Part shown: piece after piece, positions 52,256-61,215 of the stretch | How the letters are laid out: every line of letters starts with the position of its first letter | Numbering within the stretch: the stretch's first letter is position 1 | Assembly: GCA_041538025.1 (NCBI GenBank) | Contig: JBGOEV010000009.1 | Span: forward strand, 1-64,000 | Length of the DNA stretch: 64,000 nt | Origin: Thermosaccharophagus gerlachensis | GTDB taxonomy: Bacteria > Armatimonadota > Fervidibacteria > Fervidibacterales > Thermosaccharophagaceae | Direction: 5' to 3' | Translations under genes and position numbers: made by a program | Notes under the pieces: model-generated | The model's input: only the letters and a program-made list of their open reading frames with translations | Databases searched by the model: none | Told to the model about the DNA's origin: nothing

Positions 52256-53065
52256 ATGGAGAAACCTCTCTTTGCGGATGTTGGTGAACGGGAAATAACG
52301 AAGGCAATAATTGACCAGTTTGCAAGCCAGTTAAGCGCTTATGTTGAGTGCGATGTAATAGTTGTTGGTGGTGGACCTGCTGGGTTGATGGCTGCAAGAC
52401 AACTTGCAAGCAATGGAGTTAAAGTGCTTTTAATTGAGCGTAACAATTACCTTGGTGGTGGCTTCTGGATAGGGGGTTACTTGATGAACAAGGTCACATT
52501 TAGAGAACCCGCTAACAAAGTGCTGGAAGAGCTTGGCATACCCTATATTGAGCATTCAAAAGGGCTTTTCGTAGCCGATGGTCCACATGCTTGTTCAAAG
52601 CTAATAGCTGCAGCTTGTGATGCTGGTGTTAAGTTCTTGCAAATGACCATCTTTGAGGATATCGTGATAAGGGATGAGCGAGTAGCAGGCGTTGTGATCA
52701 ACTGGACACCAATAACAGCTTTACCAAGAGAGATAACTTGCGTTGACCCTGTTGCCCTTGAATCCAAGTTCGTCATTGATGCAAGTGGACACGATGCAGC
52801 TGTTTGCCGAAAGCTTGAAGAAAGAGGGCTGATAAAACTTCGTGGCTATGGAGCTATGTGGGTGGAGAGAAGTGAAGATTTGGTTGTGGAACACACAGGG
52901 CAGGTATACCCCGGGCTTGTAGTTTGTGGTATGGCTGTTACAACTGTTTATGGGCTCCCAAGGATGGGTCCAACATTTGGTGGAATGCTTCTTTCTGGAG
53001 CGCGTGCTGCTGAGGTCATCTTGAAACAATTAAAAGCTGAAGAGGTAATCGTAAAGACATCCTAA
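52256..53065 (+). CDS. thi4: Thi4-family thiazole synthase
   Basis: This 269-residue NAD/FAD-binding-fold enzyme makes the thiazole moiety of thiamine from NAD, glycine and sulfur. It has VVGGGPAGLMAA (dinucleotide site), the Thi4 motif LGGGFWIGGYLMNKV, TFREPA, ASGHDAAVC, and GLPRMGPTFGGMLLSG. At the position that is His in sulfide-using archaeal enzymes (LHVDP) and the sulfur-donating Cys in yeast THI4, this protein has Cys162 (TCVDP). I choose ATG 52256 because GGAGGTG lies about 10 nt upstream. The 117-nt gap before it has no recognisable TPP riboswitch. thiE and thiL are far away at 3602. Confidence 0.92.
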   Translation: MEKPLFADVGEREITKAIIDQFASQLSAYVECDVIVVGGGPAGLMAARQLASNGVKVLLIERNNYLGGGFWIGGYLMNKVTFREPANKVLEELGIPYIEHSKGLFVADGPHACSKLIAAACDAGVKFLQMTIFEDIVIRDERVAGVVINWTPITALPREITCVDPVALESKFVIDASGHDAAVCRKLEERGLIKLRGYGAMWVERSEDLVVEHTGQVYPGLVVCGMAVTTVYGLPRMGPTFGGMLLSGARAAEVILKQLKAEEVIVKTS

Positions 53066-53105
53066 GTGCTTAAACACCCACGAAGGACAAAAGGAGTAGT
53101 AGAAG

Positions 53106-53945
53106 GTGCACATAACGGTTTACAACTTGCCACGCTTTCTCAAACTCTATGTGGATGCCTCACACACATCCTTGAGAGTTGAGGAGCTCGTTCAATATGT
53201 TTCCTCTATACTGCCATCTTTAAATGCAGAAGTGCGCCCAGAGCCCGGGAGATTCTTCACCAGATGCGATGAGGAGATTCTTGAGTTTGCCAGAGAAGTT
53301 GCAGCAACAAGAGTGTTTCGCATCAACGCAAACGAGGTTGTATGTAAGCCGTTTAAAGCTGAAGTTGAGTATGAGTATAGGCGGATAAAGCAAGACCCAT
53401 ATGAGATGTTCGGTGCGTTCTATAGCGCTTACCACCTGCAAGATGTCTATTGGAAGTTGATACCAGCAGGTGAGCGTAGCCTGCACTATGTGCATGTAGT
53501 CATAACAAAACTCCTCATCGGAACATTTGATGAATCTTCTGGGAGATGGCATGCACGCACGATTGCCCTTGGCTTTCCTAACATCATATCGCTACGTGGT
53601 TTGATTGAGGCACCAGCAAAGCCGCGTCAGTTTTATATCCTTAGACAGACATTAAGCATGCTGCATGGTGAGATGACCACTGAGGAAATACAAGAGGCAA
53701 TAAAAAATTTCGCACTCCTTGGCTTGGAAGACGAACGCCTGACAGAGGTTACAAAAGGTTATCTGCTGCAGGCGATAGCATACCACGCAACGATGGAACC
53801 GTTTTGCAATGATGTTTCTTGCAGGCTTTTCAATGCACATTGGCAGAGGGAAATGTTGACGGCACAACTTAATGGAGAATACGAACTTTGTGAAGCACAC
53901 GCCCAATTGTTTAGAACAATTGAGTTAATGCTTTCTTCAACATGA
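53106..53945 (+). CDS. Unknown protein with C-terminal Cys/His cluster, paired with Thi4
   Basis: The 279-residue protein is soluble, without a signal peptide. The central part (about 130-180) reads HYVHVVITKLLIGTFDESSG, then WHARTIALGFPNIISLRGLIEAPAKPRQFY. The C-terminus holds a metal-site-like set: FCNDVSCRLFNAHWQ..ML and ELCEAHAQLF. The layout recalls archaeal DUF6775 putative metallopeptidases, but I cannot confirm this and no HExxH motif is visible. It starts at GTG with AGGAG about 9 nt upstream, 40 nt after thi4, so it is likely in the same operon. A role beside thiazole synthesis is inference from position only. Confidence 0.72.
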   Translation: MHITVYNLPRFLKLYVDASHTSLRVEELVQYVSSILPSLNAEVRPEPGRFFTRCDEEILEFAREVAATRVFRINANEVVCKPFKAEVEYEYRRIKQDPYEMFGAFYSAYHLQDVYWKLIPAGERSLHYVHVVITKLLIGTFDESSGRWHARTIALGFPNIISLRGLIEAPAKPRQFYILRQTLSMLHGEMTTEEIQEAIKNFALLGLEDERLTEVTKGYLLQAIAYHATMEPFCNDVSCRLFNAHWQREMLTAQLNGEYELCEAHAQLFRTIELMLSST

Positions 53946-53977
53946 ATAGGGGTAATGTTTTTTCTTTGAAGCGAGCG

Positions 53978-54667
53978 CTAACCACCGTTGACGATGGGTG
54001 GCATCTGTGGGAGTGCTGTAGAAGCTTGTTTTCTGACATCCTCTTTGTATCTCTCATCCGAGATTAACCTCTTTATCTCGCGCTTCAAAATGGAAAGCAA
54101 CGACCAAAGCAAATCACGCAAGTTGAAGACTTCAAGCAACTGTTGCTTTTCATATGATGGTATGTGAAGCATTGTAGCGGCTGCAAACGCTAAATCAACA
54201 GGGCTTGTTGGGAGTAAGAACTCTCTCCTTTTAAGAGCGCATGGTTCATATGCAAGTTCGGCATAGCGTTGAAACATAGCTGCGACCTTGTTTGAGAGTG
54301 AAAGGACTTCACCTGTGATGGTCACAATTGTGGACGGAAATAAAACTCTCGCCACTGGATATGGTTCTTCGGAGAGTAACTCAATTATGCGAAAGCGCCT
54401 ATACCCACGAGCGAGAAGCATCAAGGAATCATCTGCCGAACGCTCAACGTAAATTATTTGAGCAGCTGTCCCCACAACATTAATCTCAACGAGTTTTTTG
54501 ATACCGTCAGGACACATAAGCACAGCACCGAATGGCATGTCTTGAGAAAGACATCTCATCGCCACAAGCTTGCTTTGCGGTCCATCAACCTTCAAGTTCA
54601 AGCGGGCTTGCGGAAATAACACTGTCTCCGTCTCGATCAAGGGTAGCTCCGCTTCAAAGGAAGGCAT
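53978..54667 (-). CDS. Stand-alone Lon N-terminal (substrate-binding) domain protein
   Basis: The 229-residue protein resembles the LON substrate-binding domain. It has LPLIETETVLFPQARLNLKV at the N-terminus, DMPFGAVLM, GTAAQIIYVE, LLARGYRRFRIIEL, and a helical half (LAFAAATMLHIPSYEKQQLLE..NLRDLLWSLLSILKREIK). There is no AAA+ or protease part, so it is not a Lon protease. Such proteins are widespread and of poorly known function. It converges on the unknown plus-strand gene at 53106 with a 32-nt gap. Confidence 0.88.
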   Translation of the reverse strand: MPSFEAELPLIETETVLFPQARLNLKVDGPQSKLVAMRCLSQDMPFGAVLMCPDGIKKLVEINVVGTAAQIIYVERSADDSLMLLARGYRRFRIIELLSEEPYPVARVLFPSTIVTITGEVLSLSNKVAAMFQRYAELAYEPCALKRREFLLPTSPVDLAFAAATMLHIPSYEKQQLLEVFNLRDLLWSLLSILKREIKRLISDERYKEDVRKQASTALPQMPPIVNGG

Positions 54668-54758
54668 TTAATATCACCACGCAGTTATACGATTCATGCT
54701 TGCACTATTCATGATGCCAACCAGAAGCCATTATTGCAATAAGCAACGCAAGCTGTGT

Positions 54759-54788
54759 TTGACTGTGCAGTTTAGGTGGTTGCATAAT
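54759..54788 (+). promoter_or_regulatory. Candidate promoter of the zinc-ribbon protein gene
   Basis: TTGACT (54759-54764) and CATAAT (54783-54788) are separated by 18 nt, with a TTG just before the -10. It lies about 45 nt upstream of the start codon at 54834. Confidence 0.5.
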
Positions 54789-54833
54789 ATCTTTGGACTC
54801 TAAGCTTAAACACTGCGGAGGGCGAGAATTGAT

Positions 54834-55766
54834 ATGCCAGTTTGCCAAAGGTGTGGTGCTGAAAACGCAGATCACATGCTTGCTTGCTGGCGATGTGTTG
54901 GACCACTTTACCCTCCACACATCGCTGATGAGATAGCCAGAAAGAGAGCCGAGATAAAGCTTCAACCATTGCCACCACCGCTGCAACAAGAGACTGTAGG
55001 GACCATAGAGACTGCCGAAGTTAAAACCGAGGAGCTAAGTGAAGCACCAACTATAACCACAGTAGCGCCCGAAGAAGCTGTAACTGAGGGAATCATCACT
55101 GAGGAAAGTGTTACTGAGGGAGTTACTGCCCCCACTGAGCCGGCTCCAACGGTTCAAATTTCGGGAGCTCCTACTGAAAGCGTTGCACCCCCGATTGAAA
55201 AGAAACCCCCTGCCGAGGCAGTGAAAGTTGAAGCACCTCCTAAAGAGCGTCCGATAGGTCGGTTACTAAAACGCTTTGCAAAGGTTCTGATAATTGTTGT
55301 TCCCTTAGCGCTCATAGTGGTGTGTGCTGTAGTTTTGCTCCCACGCCTTCTCGAGAAACCCGAGAAAGTGGTGGACAAATTCTTAAGCGCTGCAAAAGCC
55401 GGAAACATTGAGGAAGCAAAAACATTCCTTGATGAGAAGTCAAGAGCAGAAATAGAAAAGCAAGGCAGTGCATTATTGTTTACGCCACTCAAAAACGTAG
55501 ACTACGAGATTGGAGAAACGTCTATCCAAGGTTCGGAAGCGAGTGTGAAGGTGAAGTTAAAAGTCACATCACCAATCAAACTTGAATTTGAAGCGCCATT
55601 CGTATGCGTTCGTGAAAAGCTCTCATGGAAGATCGATGCCGAACGAACAACAAAAGAGGTCGTCAATGCAGCGATAAGTGCTGCCTCCCAGCAACTTGGC
55701 TCAATGCTTATGGAGGCGCTAAAAAAGGGATTCACGCCACCTATGCCATCATTCCCTCAAAAGTGA
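54834..55766 (+). CDS. Membrane-anchored zinc-ribbon protein with NTF2/DUF4878-like domain
   Basis: The 310-residue protein starts with a zinc ribbon CQRCG...CWRC (residues 4-21). A long Glu/Thr/Pro-rich linker with approximate repeats of VTEG, EES and APTE follows (about 55-140), then one membrane helix at about 153-175. The C-terminal part (VDKFLSAAKAGNIEEAKTFLDEKSRAEI...DYEIGETSIQGSEASVKVKLKV) is a domain of the DUF4878/NTF2-like type. CGGAGGG precedes the ATG. The zinc ribbon should be cytoplasmic and the DUF4878-like part outside. It resembles other bacterial zinc-ribbon/lipoprotein-like sensors, but no function is known. It converges on the CobA-HemD gene with 12 nt between stops. Confidence 0.8.
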   Translation: MPVCQRCGAENADHMLACWRCVGPLYPPHIADEIARKRAEIKLQPLPPPLQQETVGTIETAEVKTEELSEAPTITTVAPEEAVTEGIITEESVTEGVTAPTEPAPTVQISGAPTESVAPPIEKKPPAEAVKVEAPPKERPIGRLLKRFAKVLIIVVPLALIVVCAVVLLPRLLEKPEKVVDKFLSAAKAGNIEEAKTFLDEKSRAEIEKQGSALLFTPLKNVDYEIGETSIQGSEASVKVKLKVTSPIKLEFEAPFVCVREKLSWKIDAERTTKEVVNAAISAASQQLGSMLMEALKKGFTPPMPSFPQK

Positions 55767-55778
55767 AGTTATCGCATG

Positions 55779-57314
55779 CTACTTTGGCGTAGATGCGTTC
55801 GTGGTAGCAAAGTGAGATAGTATTGCATCAATCAAGCCACCGGTGGTATGCGTTGATGCGATTATACATACTGGCAAGCCGTATTCTTCGACCCGTTTTG
55901 CTGTAACAGGTCCTATACATGCTATCCTCGCATTGCGCAAGGTCGCTTTCAACCCCTCGCCCACAAGCTTAAAGAGTGCATCAACTGAGGAGGGGCTTGT
56001 AAAGCAAACGATATCAATCGGCTTTGAGAGGGCTATGCTTATCTCTTCTTCTCCCAATTCCTCATTGGTCAAAACCTTGTATGCAGTTACCTCATGCACT
56101 TCTGCCCCGGCTTCCAAAAGGCTGTTTGTGAGTTTACGAGACGCACCAAATGCTCTTGGTAAGAGTATTCGTTTCCCATGCACACCTATGTTTAAAAGCA
56201 ACTCCGCAACTGCTTCGGTTGTAAATTGCTCTGGCACTGCGTCAGCGATGATACCCATCTTGCGCAATTCGCTGTTTGTGGCATCACCTATCGCACAAAC
56301 TTTCGTTGATGAAAACGCCCTTGCATCCATTCCCATAGAGTGCAATGTTTCAAACAAAGCCTTAACCCCATTAACGCTTGTGAAAACAACCCAATCATAA
56401 AGTCCTTTTGAGAGTGCTACGACTGCTTCGCGCATCTGCTGTGAGTTGCTCAGCAGTTCAATCTTTAACACAGGCAAGCAAACAGCATTGGCACCATACG
56501 CTTCAAGCATGCGAGCCATCTCAAAACCTCTACCCTCATCCCTCGCAATTAGTATGCGCTTACCGAACAATGGTTTCCTCTCAAACCACGCCAGCTTATC
56601 GCATAGTTCAACTACCTTCCCAACGATGAGCACAGCTGGTGGGTGAACGCGTTCATATTCAGCTTTGTCGGCTATCGTTGCAAGCGTTCCAATGATTGTT
56701 CTCTGTGTCGGGAGTGTGCCCTGCTCAATTAACGCAGCTTTTGTTGAACTGTCCAAGCCACCTTGCATCAATCTCTCCGTCACTTCTCTTATGCGCCCGA
56801 CCACCATTAGAACGACTATTGTGTCAACGGCATGGGCTATTTCTTCCCAGCGAACATTACCAGCTTCACTACTCTCGTAACCTGTGACAATGGCTACGGA
56901 TGATGAATACCTTCTATCGGTTAGTGGTATTCCAGCATAAGCTGGGACAGCGTGATATGAGGAGACTCCCGGAACAACTTCAAAAGGTATACCTGCCTCT
57001 GCGAGTGCTTCAGCCTCCTCCCCTCCTCTACCAAATATGAAAGGGTCTCCTCCTTTTAACCTGCAAACAGAAAGCCCGCTCTTCGCTTTAGCCACAAGCA
57101 ATTCATTGATTTGTTCCTGTGTGAGCTGATGAGCTGATGGCTCCTTACCCACGAATATGAGTTCAGCATCTTTTCTCGCGTATCGCAGGATCGCTTTATT
57201 TACGAGCCTGTCATAAACGATGCAATCTGCTTGGCTGATGCATTCAAGTGCGCGCATCGTTATAAGTCCGATATCGCCCACACCTGCTCCAACAAGCCAT
57301 ACTATGCCACTCAT
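55779..57314 (-). CDS. Uroporphyrinogen-III C-methyltransferase / uroporphyrinogen-III synthase fusion (CobA-HemD)
   Basis: Residues about 1-245 are SAM-dependent uroporphyrinogen methyltransferase. The motifs are VGAGVGDIGLITMRAL, VYDRLV, RLKGGDPFIFGRGGEEAEAL, VVPGVSS and AGIPLTDRRY. Residues about 250-505 are HemD: FGKRILIARDEG..FEMARMLEAYGA, VFTSVNGVKALFE, TEAVAELL, VTAYKVL, VCFTSPSSVDALF and IGPVTAKRVEEYG. The fused enzyme makes uroporphyrinogen III and methylates it to precorrin-2. Its partner genes hemC and a SirC/Met8-type dehydrogenase lie at 38992-40612. The fusion also occurs in clostridia and other phyla. Confidence 0.95.
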   Translation of the reverse strand: MSGIVWLVGAGVGDIGLITMRALECISQADCIVYDRLVNKAILRYARKDAELIFVGKEPSAHQLTQEQINELLVAKAKSGLSVCRLKGGDPFIFGRGGEEAEALAEAGIPFEVVPGVSSYHAVPAYAGIPLTDRRYSSSVAIVTGYESSEAGNVRWEEIAHAVDTIVVLMVVGRIREVTERLMQGGLDSSTKAALIEQGTLPTQRTIIGTLATIADKAEYERVHPPAVLIVGKVVELCDKLAWFERKPLFGKRILIARDEGRGFEMARMLEAYGANAVCLPVLKIELLSNSQQMREAVVALSKGLYDWVVFTSVNGVKALFETLHSMGMDARAFSSTKVCAIGDATNSELRKMGIIADAVPEQFTTEAVAELLLNIGVHGKRILLPRAFGASRKLTNSLLEAGAEVHEVTAYKVLTNEELGEEEISIALSKPIDIVCFTSPSSVDALFKLVGEGLKATLRNARIACIGPVTAKRVEEYGLPVCIIASTHTTGGLIDAILSHFATTNASTPK

Positions 57315-57344
57315 TGTAATTCACCTTAACTGCTGTCCGTGTTA

Positions 57345-58565
57345 CTACTGACGCATATCAAAAGCCACCTTTATTGCTTTGTGCTTACCCGGACGAGCAC
57401 TAACTGCAATCGCTTCCCTGTAGCGCGTCAGTGGGAATGTGTGTGTCAGCATCCCGCGTATCTCACGCCATTCCTTGAGAAGCATCTCTATGACCAGATC
57501 AATAGTGTGTATTTTTCTCTCGCCGATGCTTTCAATCCCGTATGCGTATGAGCCAAGTATATGCAATTCTTTGTGCCACACTGGGGCTAAATCAACGCCT
57601 TTGGGTATTGATGGCATTCCAACGAGTATGAGCTTCCCACGAGCCTTCGTCCATCGGATAGCCTCGTTTATGGTCTGTGAAGATGCAACACAATCAAATA
57701 CGACATCGTATCCGCCCAAAACAGTGCGTATACCAAAATCGCCCTTCAGTATTTTGGCTTCTGTTATTGCTCCCAACTCGTCGTGCAGCCCTTTGCCCGG
57801 CTTCACAACGACATCAGCCCCGAGGGTCTTAGCCCACTCCCTCTGATGTGGATACTTTGCTATTGTGCTTATGTGACCGTCAAAGCCGATCAACCTGAGT
57901 GACTTGATAGTCATTAATCCAATCGTGCCACAGCCTATAACAAGCACTTTGCAGTCTTTGGATGGGCGAGCACGCAAAACCGCATGCATAGCGCAGGCAA
58001 ACGGCTCAACGAGCACTGCAACCTCATCAGGGATTTCATCAGGAACCAAATGCAATTGGTGCTCATGCGCAACAAAGGATTCACTCCATGCACCGCCTGT
58101 GTCGCGGCAATATCCAGTTTGAACGCCACTTGAGATAACGCCTTCGGTTATGCGTTCGCAGTTCCCAAACAATCCAGCTTCGCAATATGAACATGGTTCT
58201 AATTCTCTTACAGGACAACTTAAAGCTGGCTCAAGCACAACCCTATCACCTATTTTCACCTTTGAAACTTTGCTCCCAACTTCAACTACTCTACCAACAG
58301 CTTCGTGCCCAAGCACGAACGGGTATGATGTGAGAGGCACAAAGTAAAAGCTACTGCGAGAAGTTATGACGTCAATATCCGAACCACATATCCCGGCAAG
58401 GAGCGTCTTGACCTTCACCCAATTTGGTGAGGGTAATTTCTGTTCCTCCAACTTAACGAGGCGCGTCGGAGACCACCAACCAATACAATAATGTGGGAAG
58501 CGTTTTCCAAGAAGCTTTGCGAGCAGGAACAGAGGCAAGCTTTTTCTGTATTGTATCGCGAGCAT
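57345..58565 (-). CDS. Zinc-dependent medium-chain alcohol dehydrogenase
   Basis: This protein of about 406 residues has the catalytic zinc motif GICGSDIDVI and GHEAVGRVVEVG, a structural-zinc-type cysteine set (CSYCEAGLFGNC), a Glu in the catalytic site region VLEPALSC, and the coenzyme loop VLVIGCGTIGLM. The start is set at ATG 58565; the longer frame to 58625 overlaps holA and would bury the family-like N-terminus (MLAIQYRKSLP). NAD(P) and alcohol or polyol substrates are typical; the specific substrate is unknown. It lies 17 nt after holA. Confidence 0.9.
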   Translation of the reverse strand: MLAIQYRKSLPLFLLAKLLGKRFPHYCIGWWSPTRLVKLEEQKLPSPNWVKVKTLLAGICGSDIDVITSRSSFYFVPLTSYPFVLGHEAVGRVVEVGSKVSKVKIGDRVVLEPALSCPVRELEPCSYCEAGLFGNCERITEGVISSGVQTGYCRDTGGAWSESFVAHEHQLHLVPDEIPDEVAVLVEPFACAMHAVLRARPSKDCKVLVIGCGTIGLMTIKSLRLIGFDGHISTIAKYPHQREWAKTLGADVVVKPGKGLHDELGAITEAKILKGDFGIRTVLGGYDVVFDCVASSQTINEAIRWTKARGKLILVGMPSIPKGVDLAPVWHKELHILGSYAYGIESIGERKIHTIDLVIEMLLKEWREIRGMLTHTFPLTRYREAIAVSARPGKHKAIKVAFDMRQ

Positions 58566-58582
58566 GTTCCTAATCCACGCTG

Positions 58583-59815
58583 CTAATGGCTTTTTGCGAC
58601 CTGACAGAGCCTTATGACAAGCCAATCCGCAATTTCCTCATCCTTTGCAGCACTGCCCGTCTTTAAGGCAATGTCAGCATCGTGCAACACCGAAAGAGCA
58701 CTTGTTAGCTTTGGCAGCGTGTATAGCTTGGATTGGCTCAAAAGCATTTTTATGACATAAGGATGTTGTGCCAACAAAGACAAACGCTCACCCTCAGGTA
58801 ACTTTGACCGTGCCTTCTCGGTCAGCATCCTTTGAAGATGCTCTTTCAAATCATGCTCATGTGTAGGATGCTCACGCCACTCTAATTCAATTCTTTCAAT
58901 CTGCTGTCTTGTGATGAAGCGATTCTCAAGGAGCCAGCAGGCTTGAATGAGCAACCTATAATGTCTTGCAAGCATGTAGAGTATCCTTACAAGAGGTTCC
59001 CCTCGTGAAAGAAGCGAGTTAATAAGCGACCTTGCATCATCAATGCTACCGTGAACTAATAGCTCGGTGAGTTTGAAAACATCACCACTAAGTGATGGGA
59101 CAAGCTCACGGACATCGTCAAGCGTTATTTTGCTTCGCTCACCAATATAGGCTGCGAGCTTCTCAATCTCCGAGTTTATCTGCCATAGATCGTCTCCCAC
59201 GCGCAGGAGCAACTCTTGTATGGCGTCTCGTTCCATTTGTATTCCGAGGCGCTTGCACGTCCATTCAGCGAACGTGACCAATTCATAGCGCTTTAGCTTG
59301 CTAAAGTAAATGGCACATCCATATTTGAGGGCTGCCTGAACAAGGATATGTTCCATTTCAAGTGGTGCATCAATGGAGATAATGAGCACAACTCCTGGTG
59401 GCAGCCCCTTCTCTATGATATTGATGAGGTGTGTTAATGGTTTTTGAGGTGACTTTGCGCGCCTGCCTCTTGTTGGGATGCCTTGCGGTTGCAACTCTAA
59501 GAGTGAGGGATTGCGAGCTACAACTAAATACCTTCTCCCAAAGAGCACATTTATAGGACAGCTCAAAACAGCTTTTGATATGGATACATCTGTTGCTTCA
59601 TCACCTTCAAGCAATCTAACTGATTCACTGCTCGCCTCATCTTGAGCAGTGAATGCAGCAATCAATCGTTTCGTGATACGGTGCACGAGGAAACTTTCCT
59701 CACCGAAGACGAGATAAAACCTTTCGCCCCCACCATCCATAATCTCCTTGTAATGCCTATTGAGGTCGGCACTGAGCTGTCTAAAGGGAGTCCCCGGCTT
59801 AAACAACCATCCCAT
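58583..59815 (-). CDS. holA: DNA polymerase III delta subunit
   Basis: The 410-residue protein fits HolA: YLVFGEESFLVHRITKRL at the N-terminus, FGRRYLVVARNPSL, the AAA-like core with LLLRVGDDLWQINSEIEKLAAY, FKLTELLVHGSIDDARSLINSLLSRGEPLVRILYMLARHYRLLIQA, and a helical clamp-loader collar with SALSVLHDADIALKTG. It opens the beta clamp as part of the clamp loader. The length (about 410) is longer than the usual 330-350, with an insertion including a basic TRGRRAKSPQK segment near residue 115-130. AGGTGATG precedes the ATG. Confidence 0.9.
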   Translation of the reverse strand: MGWLFKPGTPFRQLSADLNRHYKEIMDGGGERFYLVFGEESFLVHRITKRLIAAFTAQDEASSESVRLLEGDEATDVSISKAVLSCPINVLFGRRYLVVARNPSLLELQPQGIPTRGRRAKSPQKPLTHLINIIEKGLPPGVVLIISIDAPLEMEHILVQAALKYGCAIYFSKLKRYELVTFAEWTCKRLGIQMERDAIQELLLRVGDDLWQINSEIEKLAAYIGERSKITLDDVRELVPSLSGDVFKLTELLVHGSIDDARSLINSLLSRGEPLVRILYMLARHYRLLIQACWLLENRFITRQQIERIELEWREHPTHEHDLKEHLQRMLTEKARSKLPEGERLSLLAQHPYVIKMLLSQSKLYTLPKLTSALSVLHDADIALKTGSAAKDEEIADWLVIRLCQVAKSH

Positions 59816-59890
59816 CGGTGTTCATCACCTGTGTTTACAGCTCGATAGAGAAACTATGGACAGCACTTAGTTAGCGACCGAAATACTGTT

Positions 59891-61132
59891 TCACTTCTGC
59901 CTCTCTGAGGATGTAAGCTCAAAAACCTTTCGCAGTAGCTCCTCCTCTGCTTTTGTCAGCTCAACCTTTCTTCGGCTCATCATTTTTGCTGCCGTAGCTA
60001 TTGCCTTATCAAGTTCATGGACGACGAACCCTTCTTCTGAGTTCCCCCAAGAGAAGGACGGGACAAATTTCGGTGTTACTTCAGCACCGTAGATGTTGCA
60101 TGCAATACCTATAACAGCGCCTGTTGTGAGCATAACGCCGATTCCAAGCTTGCTGTGGTCGCCAATGAAACAGCCTATTTTAAGCTCACCAGTTTCAACC
60201 ATCTCACCGTTTACCCATACCCTCACAGTTCCGTAGTTGTTCTTCAAGTCACTGCATGTTGTCATTGCTCCGATATTCACCCATTCACCAATATAAGCAT
60301 GCCCGATGAAACCATCGTGATGCTTGTTTGAGTAGCCATGAAAGACTGTAGCCTCAACTTCACCGCCGATGCGACATACTGGACCAAGCACCGTCCCGGG
60401 TCTTATCTTCGCACCATCAACATGTGTCCCACTGCCGATGAACGAAGGTCCTTGAATAAATGTTGGCGGGGTTATTGAGGAACGAGAAGAGATGAACACC
60501 GGTCCATCCTCGGCAGAGATGACGACACCACCATAGATGCGGGCACCTTCTTCAACGAATATTTCATCACCGTAACTGATGACACCGTTTGGTAGAGAGG
60601 TTAAGTTGGCTTGCGCCGAAATCAATTTGATGTCATCGGCAATAACATCGCTCTCTTCAAGCAGGATCGGGATCTGCCATAAGTAGTCAAGCACCACAGC
60701 GTCGGTCAACCTTTCATTCAAGCTCATTTCCTTCCAAGCATCAACTTTGGGTGTATCGCTTGAAAGCCAAGTGAGCTTCTTTGCCTCAACAACGGCAGCT
60801 ACAAGCTCGCCGTTTTTGTTTACTAACGCCTCACCAACTTGCAACTCCGATATATTCTCAGCCACTTGCGAAGATATGATAGAGCGCCCATTAACCAAAA
60901 CCACCTCGCCACTTATTTGAGAGAGGTCGTTAACGATGGCTTTCGTGCGCTCACGTATTACATCGCTCAAGTAGCTTCTGCAGAACAGTGCCAACGCATC
61001 ATGTTTTATACGCCTTTGAGCTTTCTCACGCAAAGTTAGGGCACCACAGCGCAAGTCGTATACAGGGCGAAGCCATGTAAGAGGTAAAAAATTAACCGTT
61101 CTCTCATCCTCATATACGAGGAGCGTGCGCAT
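59891..61132 (-). CDS. GlmU-like sugar-nucleotidyltransferase family protein
   Basis: From ATG 61132 (GGGGGTGA upstream) this is a protein of about 413 residues. The N-terminal part has the pattern NFLPLTWLRPVYDLRCGALTLREKA of the GlmU-like putative sugar nucleotidyltransferase family (PF13562-like) rather than the canonical GxGTRMxxxxPK of GlmU. The second half (about 190-385) is a left-handed beta-helix with hexapeptide repeats (IYGGVV, FIQGPS, GAKIRPGTVLGPVC, WVNIGAMTTCSDLKNNYGTVRV, KIGCFIGDHSKLGIGVMLTTGAVIG). Such proteins may act on sugar phosphates or acylate them; activity is not established. The next gene on minus is holA. Confidence 0.88.
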   Translation of the reverse strand: MRTLLVYEDERTVNFLPLTWLRPVYDLRCGALTLREKAQRRIKHDALALFCRSYLSDVIRERTKAIVNDLSQISGEVVLVNGRSIISSQVAENISELQVGEALVNKNGELVAAVVEAKKLTWLSSDTPKVDAWKEMSLNERLTDAVVLDYLWQIPILLEESDVIADDIKLISAQANLTSLPNGVISYGDEIFVEEGARIYGGVVISAEDGPVFISSRSSITPPTFIQGPSFIGSGTHVDGAKIRPGTVLGPVCRIGGEVEATVFHGYSNKHHDGFIGHAYIGEWVNIGAMTTCSDLKNNYGTVRVWVNGEMVETGELKIGCFIGDHSKLGIGVMLTTGAVIGIACNIYGAEVTPKFVPSFSWGNSEEGFVVHELDKAIATAAKMMSRRKVELTKAEEELLRKVFELTSSERQK

Positions 61133-61215
61133 CTCATTCACCCCCTCAAGAGCATCGTGTGAATATCACTGTGTGGTTAAGCGCCTTAAGTTTATGTTAA
61201 CACGATGTGAAGCTT

